From an uncultured Eubacteriales bacterium (GTDB taxonomy: Bacteria > Bacillota > Clostridia > Christensenellales > Aristaeellaceae), in contig CADASK010000022.1 of NCBI GenBank assembly GCA_902790495.1, forward strand, positions 1-46,629: a stretch of DNA of 46,629 nt, given 5' to 3'. A program made the position numbers and the translations under genes. This document shows, in pieces, positions 38,654-46,567 of this stretch; within the stretch, counting starts at the first letter, position 1, and each line of letters opens with the position of its first letter. The notes beneath the pieces were generated by a model. It ran no database searches, was not told the origin of the DNA, and was given only the letters and a program-made list of their open reading frames with translations.

Positions 38654-39394
38654 ATGCCATCCCTTGAAGCCTACTCATCCCGCCTGGATTACGCCTACGC
38701 GCCGGGCTTCTTTCCGGCGATGGAATGCCTGCTGCACCGGCCCGACCTGGTGCGCCGCGTGCTGCTGCACTCCAAGGCGGAGGGCACCGAGGCGGCGGAC
38801 CGCCTCTGTGAGACCGCCGAGCGGCTCCGCGTGCGCGTGGAGATCGCCGACCGCGCCCTGCAGCGCATCAGCCAGAAGGAGAACTGCTTCGCGGCGGCGG
38901 TCTTTGCCAAGTTTGACGAGCCGCTGCGGGACGATAAGCCCCACGTGGTACTGCACAACCCCTCGGACTGCGGCAACGTGGGCACCATCCTGCGCACGTC
39001 CCTGGGCTTCGGCGTGGAGGACGTGGCGCTGATCCGCCCCTGCGCGGACGCCTTCGACCCGCGCACGGTGCGTGCCTCCATGGGCAGCCTGTTCCAGCTG
39101 CGCCTGCGGGTCTACGACAGCTTCGAGGCCTACCGCGCGGAGCATCCCGATCACATGCTGTACCCCTTCATGCTGGACTCCTCGCGCTCCCTGCCGGACG
39201 TGCTCGCCGGCGCCATCCCGGAGAGGTGGGCGCTGGTCTTCGGCAACGAGGGCAGCGGTCTGCCGAAGAGCTTTGCGGGGCTGGGCCAGCCCGTGCGCAT
39301 CCCGAGCAACGACCGGGTGGACTCGCTGAACCTGTCCATCGCGGCGGCCATCGGCATCTACGCCTTCACCCAGAGGCCGGGCGGTTGTATTTAG
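38654..39394 (+). CDS. TrmH/SpoU family RNA methyltransferase
   Basis: 246-residue knotted methyltransferase that likely adds a 2'-O-methyl to rRNA or tRNA. The SpoU motifs are present: NPSDCGNVGTILRTSLGFGV (motif 1), LVFGNEGSGLPKSF (motif 2) and IPSNDRVDSLNLSIAAAIGI (motif 3, SAM-binding knot). About 100 N-terminal residues precede the core. The ATG at 38654 starts two bases after the ftsY stop. Target RNA unknown. Confidence 0.88.
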   Translation: MPSLEAYSSRLDYAYAPGFFPAMECLLHRPDLVRRVLLHSKAEGTEAADRLCETAERLRVRVEIADRALQRISQKENCFAAAVFAKFDEPLRDDKPHVVLHNPSDCGNVGTILRTSLGFGVEDVALIRPCADAFDPRTVRASMGSLFQLRLRVYDSFEAYRAEHPDHMLYPFMLDSSRSLPDVLAGAIPERWALVFGNEGSGLPKSFAGLGQPVRIPSNDRVDSLNLSIAAAIGIYAFTQRPGGCI

Positions 39395-39413
39395 GGAAAA
39401 ACTGTGCTACAAT
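39385..39413 (+). promoter_or_regulatory. Promoter for the peptidoglycan-binding protein gene
   Basis: TTGTAT (39385-39390), 17 bases, TACAAT (39408-39413). It overlaps the end of the methyltransferase gene. Confidence 0.75.
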
Positions 39414-39481
39414 AAGGCTGTTTCCTTCATCATGACGCCGCACGGGGCCGCGGTTCAACTGGCCCCGGAAGGAGCTTCCGT

Positions 39482-40462
39482 ATGGATCTGAGCCGTGCAC
39501 TGATGCTCTATCTCTCCGCCACCCTGGCCGCCGGCATTCAGGCGGCCCCGACCCCCGAGGTCACTCCGGAGCCGACCCCGGCGCCCACCGTCATCATCGC
39601 GACCGTGGCGCCGGAGATGACGCCCGTGCCGACCCCGGCGGGGCAGACCCCCGCGCCGACCATCACCCCCAACGCGAGCTACCGGATTCTGCGGCTGCGC
39701 GACAAGGGCGACGACGTGCGGAAGATGCAGCAGCGCCTGAAGGATCTGGGCTATCTGAGCGGCAACGTGGACGGCAGCTTCGGCAACCAGACCTATCGCG
39801 CGGTGCTGACCTTCCAGCGCTACAACAACCTGGCGCGGGACGGCGTGGCGGGCCCCATGACGCTGACCGTCCTCTATGAGTCGCCGTCCGTGGTGGCGAA
39901 CCCGGAGACCATGACGCCCACGCCTGTGCCCACCGCGACGCCGGACGCCAGCGGCCTGATCCCTGTGCCGGAGGATCCGGTGGGGCAGTGGACGCTGCTG
40001 GACCGCAAGGCGGCCCTGTACAACGGCGAGGCGCTGACGCTGATGCGCGAGAGCGGCGGCGTGCGCGTGCTTGCCGTGCCGCGGGTGTGGCTGCGCGGGG
40101 AGCAGGTGATCCTCTCCCTGAGCGACCTGGCCGCCGCCATCGAGGGCTGGGAGCTGACCGACAGCGAGGCCAGCGAGTGCGTGCTGGAGGCGGAAGGCTG
40201 GGAGCTGCGCGCCCTGATGACGGAGGCGGCCTCCGCGGCCCGCGAGCCGGACTCCGACAGCTACTGCGACAGCTACGCCGTACAGCGCAGCGGGGAGCTG
40301 CTTGAGGCTGCCCAGGGCGATGTGATGAGCGAGAAGGGCGAATGGTATGTCACCGCCGACTTCCTGCGCCGCGCGCTGAACGCGGAAATCACCTGGGAGA
40401 TAGACGAAAAAACCCTGCTGATCCGCGTCGAGCATCCCGACGTGGCGGAGGCTGTGGACTGA
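39482..40462 (+). CDS. Exported peptidoglycan-binding protein
   Basis: 326 residues. N-terminal signal-like segment (MDLSRALMLYLSATLAAGIQ), a Pro/Thr/Ala-rich linker (22-65), then a PG_binding_1 domain at about 68-132 (LRLRDKGDDVRKMQQRLKDLGY, FGNQTYRAVLTFQ, GVAGPMTLTVL). A second Pro/Thr linker leads to a C-terminal domain with paired strands (VWLRGEQVILSLSDLAAAI, WYVTADFLRRALNAEITWE, TLLIRVEH) like the copper amine oxidase N-domain found in clostridial wall proteins. It should bind the cell wall; no enzymatic motif is seen. AAGGAGC precedes the ATG. Confidence 0.82.
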   Translation: MDLSRALMLYLSATLAAGIQAAPTPEVTPEPTPAPTVIIATVAPEMTPVPTPAGQTPAPTITPNASYRILRLRDKGDDVRKMQQRLKDLGYLSGNVDGSFGNQTYRAVLTFQRYNNLARDGVAGPMTLTVLYESPSVVANPETMTPTPVPTATPDASGLIPVPEDPVGQWTLLDRKAALYNGEALTLMRESGGVRVLAVPRVWLRGEQVILSLSDLAAAIEGWELTDSEASECVLEAEGWELRALMTEAASAAREPDSDSYCDSYAVQRSGELLEAAQGDVMSEKGEWYVTADFLRRALNAEITWEIDEKTLLIRVEHPDVAEAVD

Positions 40463-40488
40463 GCGGAATGCTCATATTATCAAGAAAA

Positions 40489-40521
40489 ACGGCAGGCTGT
40501 TTTACGGCCTGCCGTCCTTTT
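40489..40521 (+). terminator. Terminator after the peptidoglycan-binding protein gene
   Basis: Stem ACGGCAGGC (40489-40497) with GCCTGCCGT (40507-40515), then CCTTTTG. Confidence 0.85.
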
Positions 40522-40576
40522 GATCACTTGGAAACATTTGATCCTTGATCTCACTTAATACCGCCTTCGTAAGAAG

Positions 40577-40661
40577 GCGGGCGAAGGTTTGCAAAGGGCG
40601 ATCGCAAAGCCCTTTGCCCGCGCCCGCAGGCGCGGAACCCCTGCTGTCATTGCAAATATCA
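40577..40661 (+). repeat. Structured intergenic repeat, copy C (minimal form)
   Basis: Lacks the inner GAAAACTCC hairpin of copies A and B but keeps the frame: GCGGGCGAAGGTTT at the left edge, GCAAAGGGC pairing with GCCCTTTGC across a short GATCGCAAA loop, the hairpin CCGCGCC-CGCA-GGCGCGG, and a 3' block CCCTGCTGTCATTG like CAACTGTCGTTTG in A. It lies between the terminator at 40521 and the tRNA-Pro promoter. Confidence 0.75.
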
Positions 40662-40714
40662 ACACAAGATAAGTATAATACCATAACAAATCAAACAAGA
40701 TTTTCAGAAACCCC

Positions 40715-40743
40715 TTGACAGAAGGGGTGGAAAAGACTATAAT
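40715..40743 (+). promoter_or_regulatory. Promoter for tRNA-Pro
   Basis: TTGACA (40715-40720), 17 bases, TATAAT (40738-40743): a perfect consensus. Confidence 0.92.
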
Positions 40744-40764
40744 AACGATGCTCCGAGAGAGTGA

Positions 40765-40838
40765 CTGGGTGTGGCGCAGTTTGGTAGCGTGCCTGAATGG
40801 GGTTCAGGAGGCCGGAAGTTCAAGTCTTCTCACCCAGA
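40765..40838 (+). tRNA. tRNA-Pro (GGG anticodon)
   Basis: Acceptor CTGGGTG/CACCCAG, anticodon stem CCTGA/TCAGG around ATGGGGT, T-loop TTCAAGT, discriminator A. CCA follows directly in the DNA (40839-40841), unlike the other tRNA genes here. Second tRNA-Pro of the window. Confidence 0.95.
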
Positions 40839-40845
40839 CCATGAT

Positions 40846-40878
40846 GAGCAGTCTGCAAAAGCAGGCTGCTCGTTTTTT
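40846..40878 (+). terminator. Terminator after tRNA-Pro
   Basis: Stem GAGCAG (40846-40851) with CTGCTC (40866-40871), extended by CTGC/GCAG, followed by GTTTTTT. Confidence 0.9.
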
Positions 40879-40937
40879 GTCCGAAATTATTTGTGCCGAA
40901 GGCCAAAATACCTGTTCATTTCATGATAAAAATGGTG

Positions 40938-40943
40938 TATAAT
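40938..40943 (+). promoter_or_regulatory. -10 element for cdaA
   Basis: Perfect TATAAT; the base at -35 distance is a poor TTCATT (40915-40920). If used, it makes the in-frame ATG at 40942 unusable because it lies inside the promoter. Confidence 0.45.
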
Positions 40944-40995
40944 GGATAGGCCCGGTTATTTCATGTGGGAAACGAGGGACACTCGCTTGGAACGT

Positions 40996-41844
40996 ATGTG
41001 GCTGACCTTTCGCACAGCGGCCTGGAATCTGGCGCACAGACTGACTTTCACGGACATGGTGGATATCCTCATCGTGGCCGTCGTTGTGTATGAATTGATT
41101 ATGCTTGTCCGGCAGACACGGGGCAGCGCAGTGCTCAAGGGTCTGCTGTTTCTTGTGCTGGCGACGTGGATCTCCAGCCTGTTCGGCTTCACGGCTTTGA
41201 ACTGGATGCTCAACGGCGTGCTCAGCTATGGCGCGCTGGTGCTGGTGGTGCTCTTCCAGCCGGAATTGCGCCGGGCGCTGGAGCAGATGGGCCGCGGCAG
41301 CCTCTTTGAGCTGGGGCATAAGGAGATCAACGAGGAGGACAGCGACGTCATCATCAGCGAGATCATCCAGTGCATGAACGACCTGAGCCGCCGCCGCGTG
41401 GGCGCGCTGATCGTCTTCGAGCGTAAGACCGGCCTGAACGACGTGATCGAGACCGGCACCAAGGTGGACGGCCGCATCTCCGCGCCGCTGCTGGAAAACA
41501 TCTTTGAGCCGAACACGCCCCTGCACGACGGCGCGGTGGTGGTGCGCGGCACCCGGGTGGTGGCGGCGGCCTGCATTCTGCCGCTGACGGAGAACCAGGG
41601 CGTGAGCCGCGAGCTCGGCACCCGGCACCGCGCGGCCATCGGCGTGGGCGAGACCACGGACGCCATCTGCCTGATCGTGTCCGAGGAGACCGGCGTCATG
41701 TCCATGACCGAGGGCGGCCGCATCACCCGCCACATGGACGCGGCATCCATCCGCAAGGTGCTGGAGGGCATCTACACCGAGCAGCACAAGGGCATCCGCA
41801 AGCTGATCCAGCAGATGCGCGCCGGAAAGGAGAAGGCGGCATGA
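40996..41844 (+). CDS. cdaA: Diadenylate cyclase CdaA
   Basis: Makes cyclic-di-AMP from two ATP at the membrane. 282 residues: three N-terminal membrane helices (FTDMVDILIVAVVVYELIML, VLKGLLFLVLATWISSLFGF, NWMLNGVLSYGALVLVVLF) then the DAC domain with LHDGAVVV (DGA motif) and TRHRAAIG (RHR motif), both intact, so active. The frame is open from 40942 with other ATGs at 40942 and 40963; 40996 (MWLTFRTA) is chosen because a -10 box covers 40942 and the length then fits CdaA. All three have weak ribosome binding sites. The stop overlaps cdaR. Confidence 0.93.
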   Translation: MWLTFRTAAWNLAHRLTFTDMVDILIVAVVVYELIMLVRQTRGSAVLKGLLFLVLATWISSLFGFTALNWMLNGVLSYGALVLVVLFQPELRRALEQMGRGSLFELGHKEINEEDSDVIISEIIQCMNDLSRRRVGALIVFERKTGLNDVIETGTKVDGRISAPLLENIFEPNTPLHDGAVVVRGTRVVAAACILPLTENQGVSRELGTRHRAAIGVGETTDAICLIVSEETGVMSMTEGGRITRHMDAASIRKVLEGIYTEQHKGIRKLIQQMRAGKEKAA

Positions 41845-43169
41845 GCAAGCAGAACCCCGCCGGCAAGGGCGGCGAGAGCCGGGCACAGCTGGTGCTGCGC
41901 ACCGTGAAGGACCTCCTCCTCCGCAACTGGATCTACAAGGTGCTCGCCCTGGTGATCGCCACGGTGATTTGGGCCGCCCTGATCACCCAGGATCCCTCCC
42001 TGACCCGTGAAAAGGTCATCCCCGACACGACCATCTCCGTCACCGGCGCGGAGGCGATGAAGCGCAACGGCTTCGTCGTCACCAGCGACATCAGCGAGAG
42101 CCTGACGGGCTTCACCCTGCGGGCCGAGGTGCCCCAGGGACAGTATCAGAACGTGACCGCCTCCAGCTACAACCCGCGCATCGAACTGGCCCGCGTGAGC
42201 GAGGCGGGCGAGCAGGAGCTGCGCGTGGTGACCAGCTCCTCCTCCGCCAACGGCTCGGTGATAGAGGTGGTGCCGGCCACGGTGAAGGTGAAGGTGGAGC
42301 GCTACATCACCCGCTACCGCATCCCGGTGACCGTGGTGATGATGGGCGAGATGCAGGAGGGCTGGTATGCGGCCGCCGCGTCCGCCGACCCGCCGACCGT
42401 GGCCGTCTCCGGCCCGGAGTCCATCGTCAGCACCATTGCGCGCTGCGAGGCCTATCTGGACCTGACGACCCTGCCGGCCCGGGAGGGCAAGATCCGCAAC
42501 GCCGTGGAGCTGGTGCTGGTGGACGGCAACGGCAACCCCGTGGATATCACCAACGTGGAGACCACCAACGAGGGCGTGCTGATCGACACCGTCAGCCTGG
42601 AGCAGCAGGTCTATCCCACGCGCACCTTCGCGATCGATACCGATGGCATGGTGACGGGCACGCCCGCCGCCGGCTATGAGGTGAAATCGGTCAGCGTCGA
42701 TCCGGCCGCCATCCGGGCCGCGGGCACCCTGGCCTCCCTGGAGGAACTGCAGGCCCTCTACAGCGAGGCGACCGTGGATGTGTCGGGCCGCAGCGAAACC
42801 TTCACGCGCCAGGTGCGCGTCACCCGGCCGACGGAGCTGGCCTGGATCAGCCAGGGCACGGTGACGGTGACTGTGGAGATCGGGGAGATCAGCGGCACGC
42901 GCTCCTTCCAGAACCTGAACGTCCGCACCGCCGGCCTGCCCGCGGGCACCCGCGCCACCCTCTCCGAAAAGACCGCGCAGGTGATCGTCAGCGGCACCGA
43001 GAACGCGCTGAACAAGCTGCGCGCCGGCCGGATCAGCCTGATCTGCGATCTCTCCGGCCTGGAGAGCGGCACCCACACAGTGCCCATCCGCGTGGATCTG
43101 GGCCTGGACGAGGTCACCTCGCTGGAGACCGAGGTCATCCCGGCGAGCGTGGATGTGACCATCCAGTGA
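41841..43169 (+). CDS. cdaR: CdaA regulatory protein CdaR (YbbR domains)
   Basis: 442-residue protein anchored by one N-terminal helix (WIYKVLALVIATVIWAALI) with the rest outside the membrane. Four YbbR-type repeats follow, with VTVVMMGEMQEGWYAAAASA, PPTVAVSGPESIVSTIARC and later copies around VRTAGLPAGTRATLSE. CdaR modulates the adjacent cyclase CdaA. The ATGA overlap with cdaA supports coupled expression. The usual third gene of this cluster, glmM, is absent here. Confidence 0.92.
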   Translation: MSKQNPAGKGGESRAQLVLRTVKDLLLRNWIYKVLALVIATVIWAALITQDPSLTREKVIPDTTISVTGAEAMKRNGFVVTSDISESLTGFTLRAEVPQGQYQNVTASSYNPRIELARVSEAGEQELRVVTSSSSANGSVIEVVPATVKVKVERYITRYRIPVTVVMMGEMQEGWYAAAASADPPTVAVSGPESIVSTIARCEAYLDLTTLPAREGKIRNAVELVLVDGNGNPVDITNVETTNEGVLIDTVSLEQQVYPTRTFAIDTDGMVTGTPAAGYEVKSVSVDPAAIRAAGTLASLEELQALYSEATVDVSGRSETFTRQVRVTRPTELAWISQGTVTVTVEIGEISGTRSFQNLNVRTAGLPAGTRATLSEKTAQVIVSGTENALNKLRAGRISLICDLSGLESGTHTVPIRVDLGLDEVTSLETEVIPASVDVTIQ

Positions 43170-43274
43170 CACACTGTCTCTGAACAATACCCTGATCAAT
43201 CTGCTGCCGGAGAGCAAGAGAACAAAATGTTTCCCTGACGCTCCCTGTCGGCCGAGTCAAAGGAGGTGGCTGCC

Positions 43275-43712
43275 GTGGGCGGCTTTGCGTCATCCGCATT
43301 CAGTCTGATGCTGGCCTGGGTCCGCAGCGCGGCAGCCTGGCTCTGGCAGCTCGCAGCGGGCGGGGAGAGCGGGGGACTGGGCGTCTGGCTCGCCGAGCAC
43401 TGGAAGGCGGTGGCCATCGCGCTGTGCGTGATTGGCGTCGCCGTCGACTGGATTGTCTATCTGCTCCGCTGGAAGCCCTACCGCGTCTGGCAGAGCTTTT
43501 TTCGCCGCCTGCGCGGGGAATCGGAGGAAAGTGCCGGAACCGTGCGCAGGGAGCCGGACAACGTGACCGAACAGCCTGCCGAGGCCGCAGAGTGGACGCC
43601 GGAGGAGCCGCGCTATGAGCAGCCCGCCCCGATGGTGCCTGATGACGCCCTGATGACCGAGGCCACGGTGGAGCTGACGCCCGCGCCCAGGCGGCGCAGG
43701 AGGCGCGCATGA
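43275..43712 (+). CDS. Small membrane protein of unknown function
   Basis: 145 residues. Two hydrophobic stretches (FSLMLAWVRSAAAWLWQLA and AVAIALCVIGVAVDWIVYLL) are followed by a basic turn (RWKPYRVWQSFFRRLR), a disordered acidic tail and a C-terminal polybasic end (PAPRRRRRRA). No family recognised. The GTG at 43275 lies eight bases from AAAGGAGG; an earlier in-frame GTG at 43266 overlaps that site. Its stop overlaps the rsmF-like start. Confidence 0.7.
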   Translation: MGGFASSAFSLMLAWVRSAAAWLWQLAAGGESGGLGVWLAEHWKAVAIALCVIGVAVDWIVYLLRWKPYRVWQSFFRRLRGESEESAGTVRREPDNVTEQPAEAAEWTPEEPRYEQPAPMVPDDALMTEATVELTPAPRRRRRRA

Positions 43713-45022
43713 CAGAGAGCTTTGCGTTGCCTGTGGCATTCCTCGAACGCATGAGCGACCAACTGGGCGGCGAGTTCGAGGCCTTTTTGTCTGCGATGGA
43801 GGCCGAACCCACCCGCGGCTTGCGGCTGAACACGCTCAAAGCGCTCCCGCGGCAGGCTCTGCCGGACGGCGAGCTGGAGCCCATTCCCTGGGCGACAGAG
43901 GGCTGCTACCTGCCGCTGGCGTCGACGGCCGGCGCGCATCCCCTGCACGAGGCCGGGGCCTACTACCTCCAGGAGCCCGCGGCCATGCTGCCGGTGGCGG
44001 TGCTGGACCCGCAGCCGGGGGAGACGATCCTCGATCTGTGCGCGGCCCCCGGGGGCAAGAGCACGCAGATCGCCCAGCGCATGGCGGGGCAGGGGCTGCT
44101 GGTCTGCAACGAGCCGGTGCCCAAGCGCGCGCAGATCCTCTCGCGCAACATCGAGCGCATGGGTGTGATCAATGCGGTGGTAGTCAGCGCGATGCCGGAG
44201 CAGCTGGCGGCCCGCTGGGCGGGCGGCTTCGACGCCGTGCTGGTGGACGCGCCGTGCTCGGGGGAGGGCATGTTCCGCCGCCACCCGGAGACCCGCGCCG
44301 AGTGGTCGCCGGAGATGGCAGCGGGCTGCGCCGAGCGGCAGGCCGCCATCCTGGACGAGGCGGCTGGACTGGTGCGCCCCGGAGGCCGTCTGGTCTACGC
44401 GACCTGCACCTACAATCCCGCGGAGAACTGGGAGAATGTGGCCGCCTTCCTGGCGCGCCATCCCGACTTCAGCCTGCGGCCCTTCGAGTTGCCCGGAGCC
44501 TCCGGGCCGGAGGGCATGCTGACCTGCTATCCGCACAGAATGAAAGGCGAAGGCCAGTTCGCGGCGCTGCTGGTCCGGGCCGGCGAGGGGACGGCCTCTC
44601 TGCCCGCCAACACGAGCCTGCCGACACCTTCCAGGGCCCAGCGGGAGCTGCTGCGCGCCTTTGCGCATGACGCGCCGGAGGCGGATGCTGTTTTCGGCGA
44701 GACGCTGGTGGCCCTGCGAAATCTGCCCGAGCTGAAGGGCCTGCGCGTGCTGCGCGCCGGGCTGCATCTGGGCCAGGTGAAGGGCAAGCTGTTCGTGCCC
44801 GATCACGCCTGGGCTGTCTCCGCCACGCCGCCGGACTGTCCGCGCGCCGACCTGACCGAGGAGCAGGCACGGATCTACCAGGCGGGCGATGTGCTGCGCC
44901 TGCCGGATCTCGGCTTGAAGGGCTACGTGCTGCCCTGCCTGGAAGGGCTGCCGCTGGGCTTCGGCAAGGCGTCGGACAGCCAGATCAAGAACCATTACCC
45001 CAAGGGTCTGCGCAGGCCGTGA
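43709..45022 (+). CDS. rsmF: RsmF/NOL1-NOP2-Sun family rRNA (cytosine-C5) methyltransferase
   Basis: 437 residues. The SAM site is ILDLCAAPGGKSTQIA; catalytic cysteines lie in VDAPCSGEGMFRRHPE and YATCTYNPAENWE, as in m5C methyltransferases of the RsmF/YebU group. An RsmF-like C-terminal extension follows (about 290-437, ending GFGKASDSQIKNHYPKGLRR). Likely target is a cytosine of 16S rRNA, inferred from the family only. Translation is coupled to the small membrane protein upstream. Confidence 0.9.
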   Translation: MTESFALPVAFLERMSDQLGGEFEAFLSAMEAEPTRGLRLNTLKALPRQALPDGELEPIPWATEGCYLPLASTAGAHPLHEAGAYYLQEPAAMLPVAVLDPQPGETILDLCAAPGGKSTQIAQRMAGQGLLVCNEPVPKRAQILSRNIERMGVINAVVVSAMPEQLAARWAGGFDAVLVDAPCSGEGMFRRHPETRAEWSPEMAAGCAERQAAILDEAAGLVRPGGRLVYATCTYNPAENWENVAAFLARHPDFSLRPFELPGASGPEGMLTCYPHRMKGEGQFAALLVRAGEGTASLPANTSLPTPSRAQRELLRAFAHDAPEADAVFGETLVALRNLPELKGLRVLRAGLHLGQVKGKLFVPDHAWAVSATPPDCPRADLTEEQARIYQAGDVLRLPDLGLKGYVLPCLEGLPLGFGKASDSQIKNHYPKGLRRP

Positions 45023-45069
45023 GCCCATAGGCCCGCGCCCAGGCCGTGCCCGCAAAAGCGTCCGCGCGC

Positions 45070-45098
45070 TTGCAATTGAGCGGCTTTTGTAGTATACT
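45070..45098 (+). promoter_or_regulatory. Promoter for tRNA-Ser
   Basis: TTGCAA (45070-45075), 17 bases, TATACT (45093-45098). Confidence 0.8.
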
Positions 45099-45141
45099 GG
45101 ATGTGTTCCGAGCGGCGCAAATGGACTGTGCCGCTCTGCAT

Positions 45142-45227
45142 GGAGCGGTATCGAAGCGGTCATAACGGCCCTGACTCGAAATCAGGTGTACGGCAACGTA
45201 CCGTGGGTTCGAATCCCACCCGCTCCG
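45142..45227 (+). tRNA. tRNA-Ser (CGA anticodon)
   Basis: 86-base class II tRNA with acceptor GGAGCGG/CCGCTCC, anticodon stem CCTGA/TCAGG around CTCGAAA, long variable arm (GTACGGCAACGTAC) and T-loop TTCGAAT. Discriminator G; CCA not encoded. Confidence 0.95.
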
Positions 45228-45239
45228 CAGCACACAGAA

Positions 45240-45276
45240 CGCTGGCTTTGATGTCAAATCAAAGTCGGTGTTTTGC
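45240..45276 (+). terminator. Terminator after tRNA-Ser
   Basis: Thirteen-position stem CGCTGGCTTTGAT with ATCAAAGTCGGTG, with a few G-T pairs, followed by TTTTGCTTT. Confidence 0.75.
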
Positions 45277-45637
45277 TTTCCAGGGATTCTCTGCCGTGAT
45301 CCATCCACTTCGCTATGCAGGATTCAGTTTTCGTCTTCCGCTGAGCGAATGTCCATGTGCATCTATGCCATGCAGTTCATGTCTGAATCCATGGAAAGGC
45401 TATCACAGATATTCTTGAAATACAAGCATTTTCTTCGTCCCTGTATCCGCTGTATGCGCGTCATCCTTTGGTTTTTTCCTCAAGCGCAAACCTTTTTTCC
45501 GCCAGTCATTTTCGCATCAGCGTATCAACCATCAGCCCTCCGTTCTGCGCGGCGTTTCCTCAAGGGATGCAGCTGCCCGGGGCTGTTTTCTGTTCAAGCG
45601 CATGAACATTTATTCTTTTTTTGCAAGGAGATTGACC
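45277..45637. other. Non-coding gap before the BASS transporter
   Basis: About 360 bases, lower in GC than most of the window and rich in pyrimidine runs. Open frames here lack ribosome binding sites or family resemblance. No repeat, promoter or RNA element was recognised except the AAGGAG site for the next gene at its end. Confidence 0.5.
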
Positions 45638-46567
45638 ATGAAAGCACTGGAAAAAGTCAGCACATTTTTAGGAAATCACATGGCTGTCCTCGTTCTTGTC
45701 GTGACGGCTGTTTCTCTCTTTATCCCGAAAGCGGGCCTGTGGATTCAGACCGGCTGGATCAATTATCTGCTGATGATTGTCATGTTCGGCATGGGGCTGA
45801 CACTGAACCTGTCCGATTTTCAGCTTGTCTTTTCCCGGCCGCGGGATATTCTGATCGGCTGTGTCTCTCAGTTTACCATCATGCCGCTCCTGGCGTTTGC
45901 TTTGGGAAAACTGTTTCGGCTGGATGATGCTCTGCTTGCGGGTGTGATCCTTGTGGGAACCTGTCCCGGAGGGACATCCAGCAATGTCATCACTTACCTT
46001 TCCGGAGGCGATGTTCCCCTGTCGGTTGGAATGACCAGCATCAATACGCTTCTGGCTCCCATCCTGACACCTGCCCTGACCTATCTTTTCCTGCATACAA
46101 CGGTCGAGGTCAACATCATCAGCATGTTCCTGTCCATCATCCAGGTGGTGATTCTCCCCATCGCTCTTGGTCTGATCATCAACCGGATATGGGGTCAGTA
46201 CACCCGGCGCATGACCAGCATTCTGCCCTCTGTCTCTGTCATCGCGATCTCTCTGATCGTGGCCTCCGTTGTGTCCCATAATGCGGGAAAAATACTCTCC
46301 ACAGGGCTCATTGTGTTTGCTGTTGTCATCCTTCACAATGTGCTCGGATATGCGTGTGGATTCGGGATTGGAAAGCTTCTGAAACTCGACGCCTCAAAAA
46401 CAAAGGCTCTGTCCATAGAGATCGGTATGCAGAATTCAGGACTGGCAACTGCCCTCGCCGGTACGGCGTTTCCCTCTCTGGCCATGGCCACGGTTCCCGG
46501 AGCCATTTTTTCCGTCTGGCATAATATCTCCGGAGCCATACTCGCCAATCTGTTCAGGAAACATTAA
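45638..46567 (+). CDS. BASS family bile acid:sodium symporter-like transporter
   Basis: 309-residue membrane protein with about nine helices. Family signatures are MFGMGLTLNLSDF, VGTCPGGTSSNVITYLSGGDVPLSVGMTSINTLLAPILTP and SIEIGMQNSGLATALA, the Na+-binding and crossing-helix regions of the bile acid:sodium symporter family. Bacterial members import various organic anions; the substrate is not certain. ATG at 45638 after GCAAGGAG. Its codons are clearly less GC-rich than in the other genes, suggesting horizontal acquisition. No partner gene is seen before the window ends. Confidence 0.88.
   Translation: MKALEKVSTFLGNHMAVLVLVVTAVSLFIPKAGLWIQTGWINYLLMIVMFGMGLTLNLSDFQLVFSRPRDILIGCVSQFTIMPLLAFALGKLFRLDDALLAGVILVGTCPGGTSSNVITYLSGGDVPLSVGMTSINTLLAPILTPALTYLFLHTTVEVNIISMFLSIIQVVILPIALGLIINRIWGQYTRRMTSILPSVSVIAISLIVASVVSHNAGKILSTGLIVFAVVILHNVLGYACGFGIGKLLKLDASKTKALSIEIGMQNSGLATALAGTAFPSLAMATVPGAIFSVWHNISGAILANLFRKH

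Noticed and set aside
45268-45927. Plus-strand open frame overlapping the start of the BASS gene
   Set aside because: No ribosome binding site and no family resemblance; the other frame encodes an obvious transporter.
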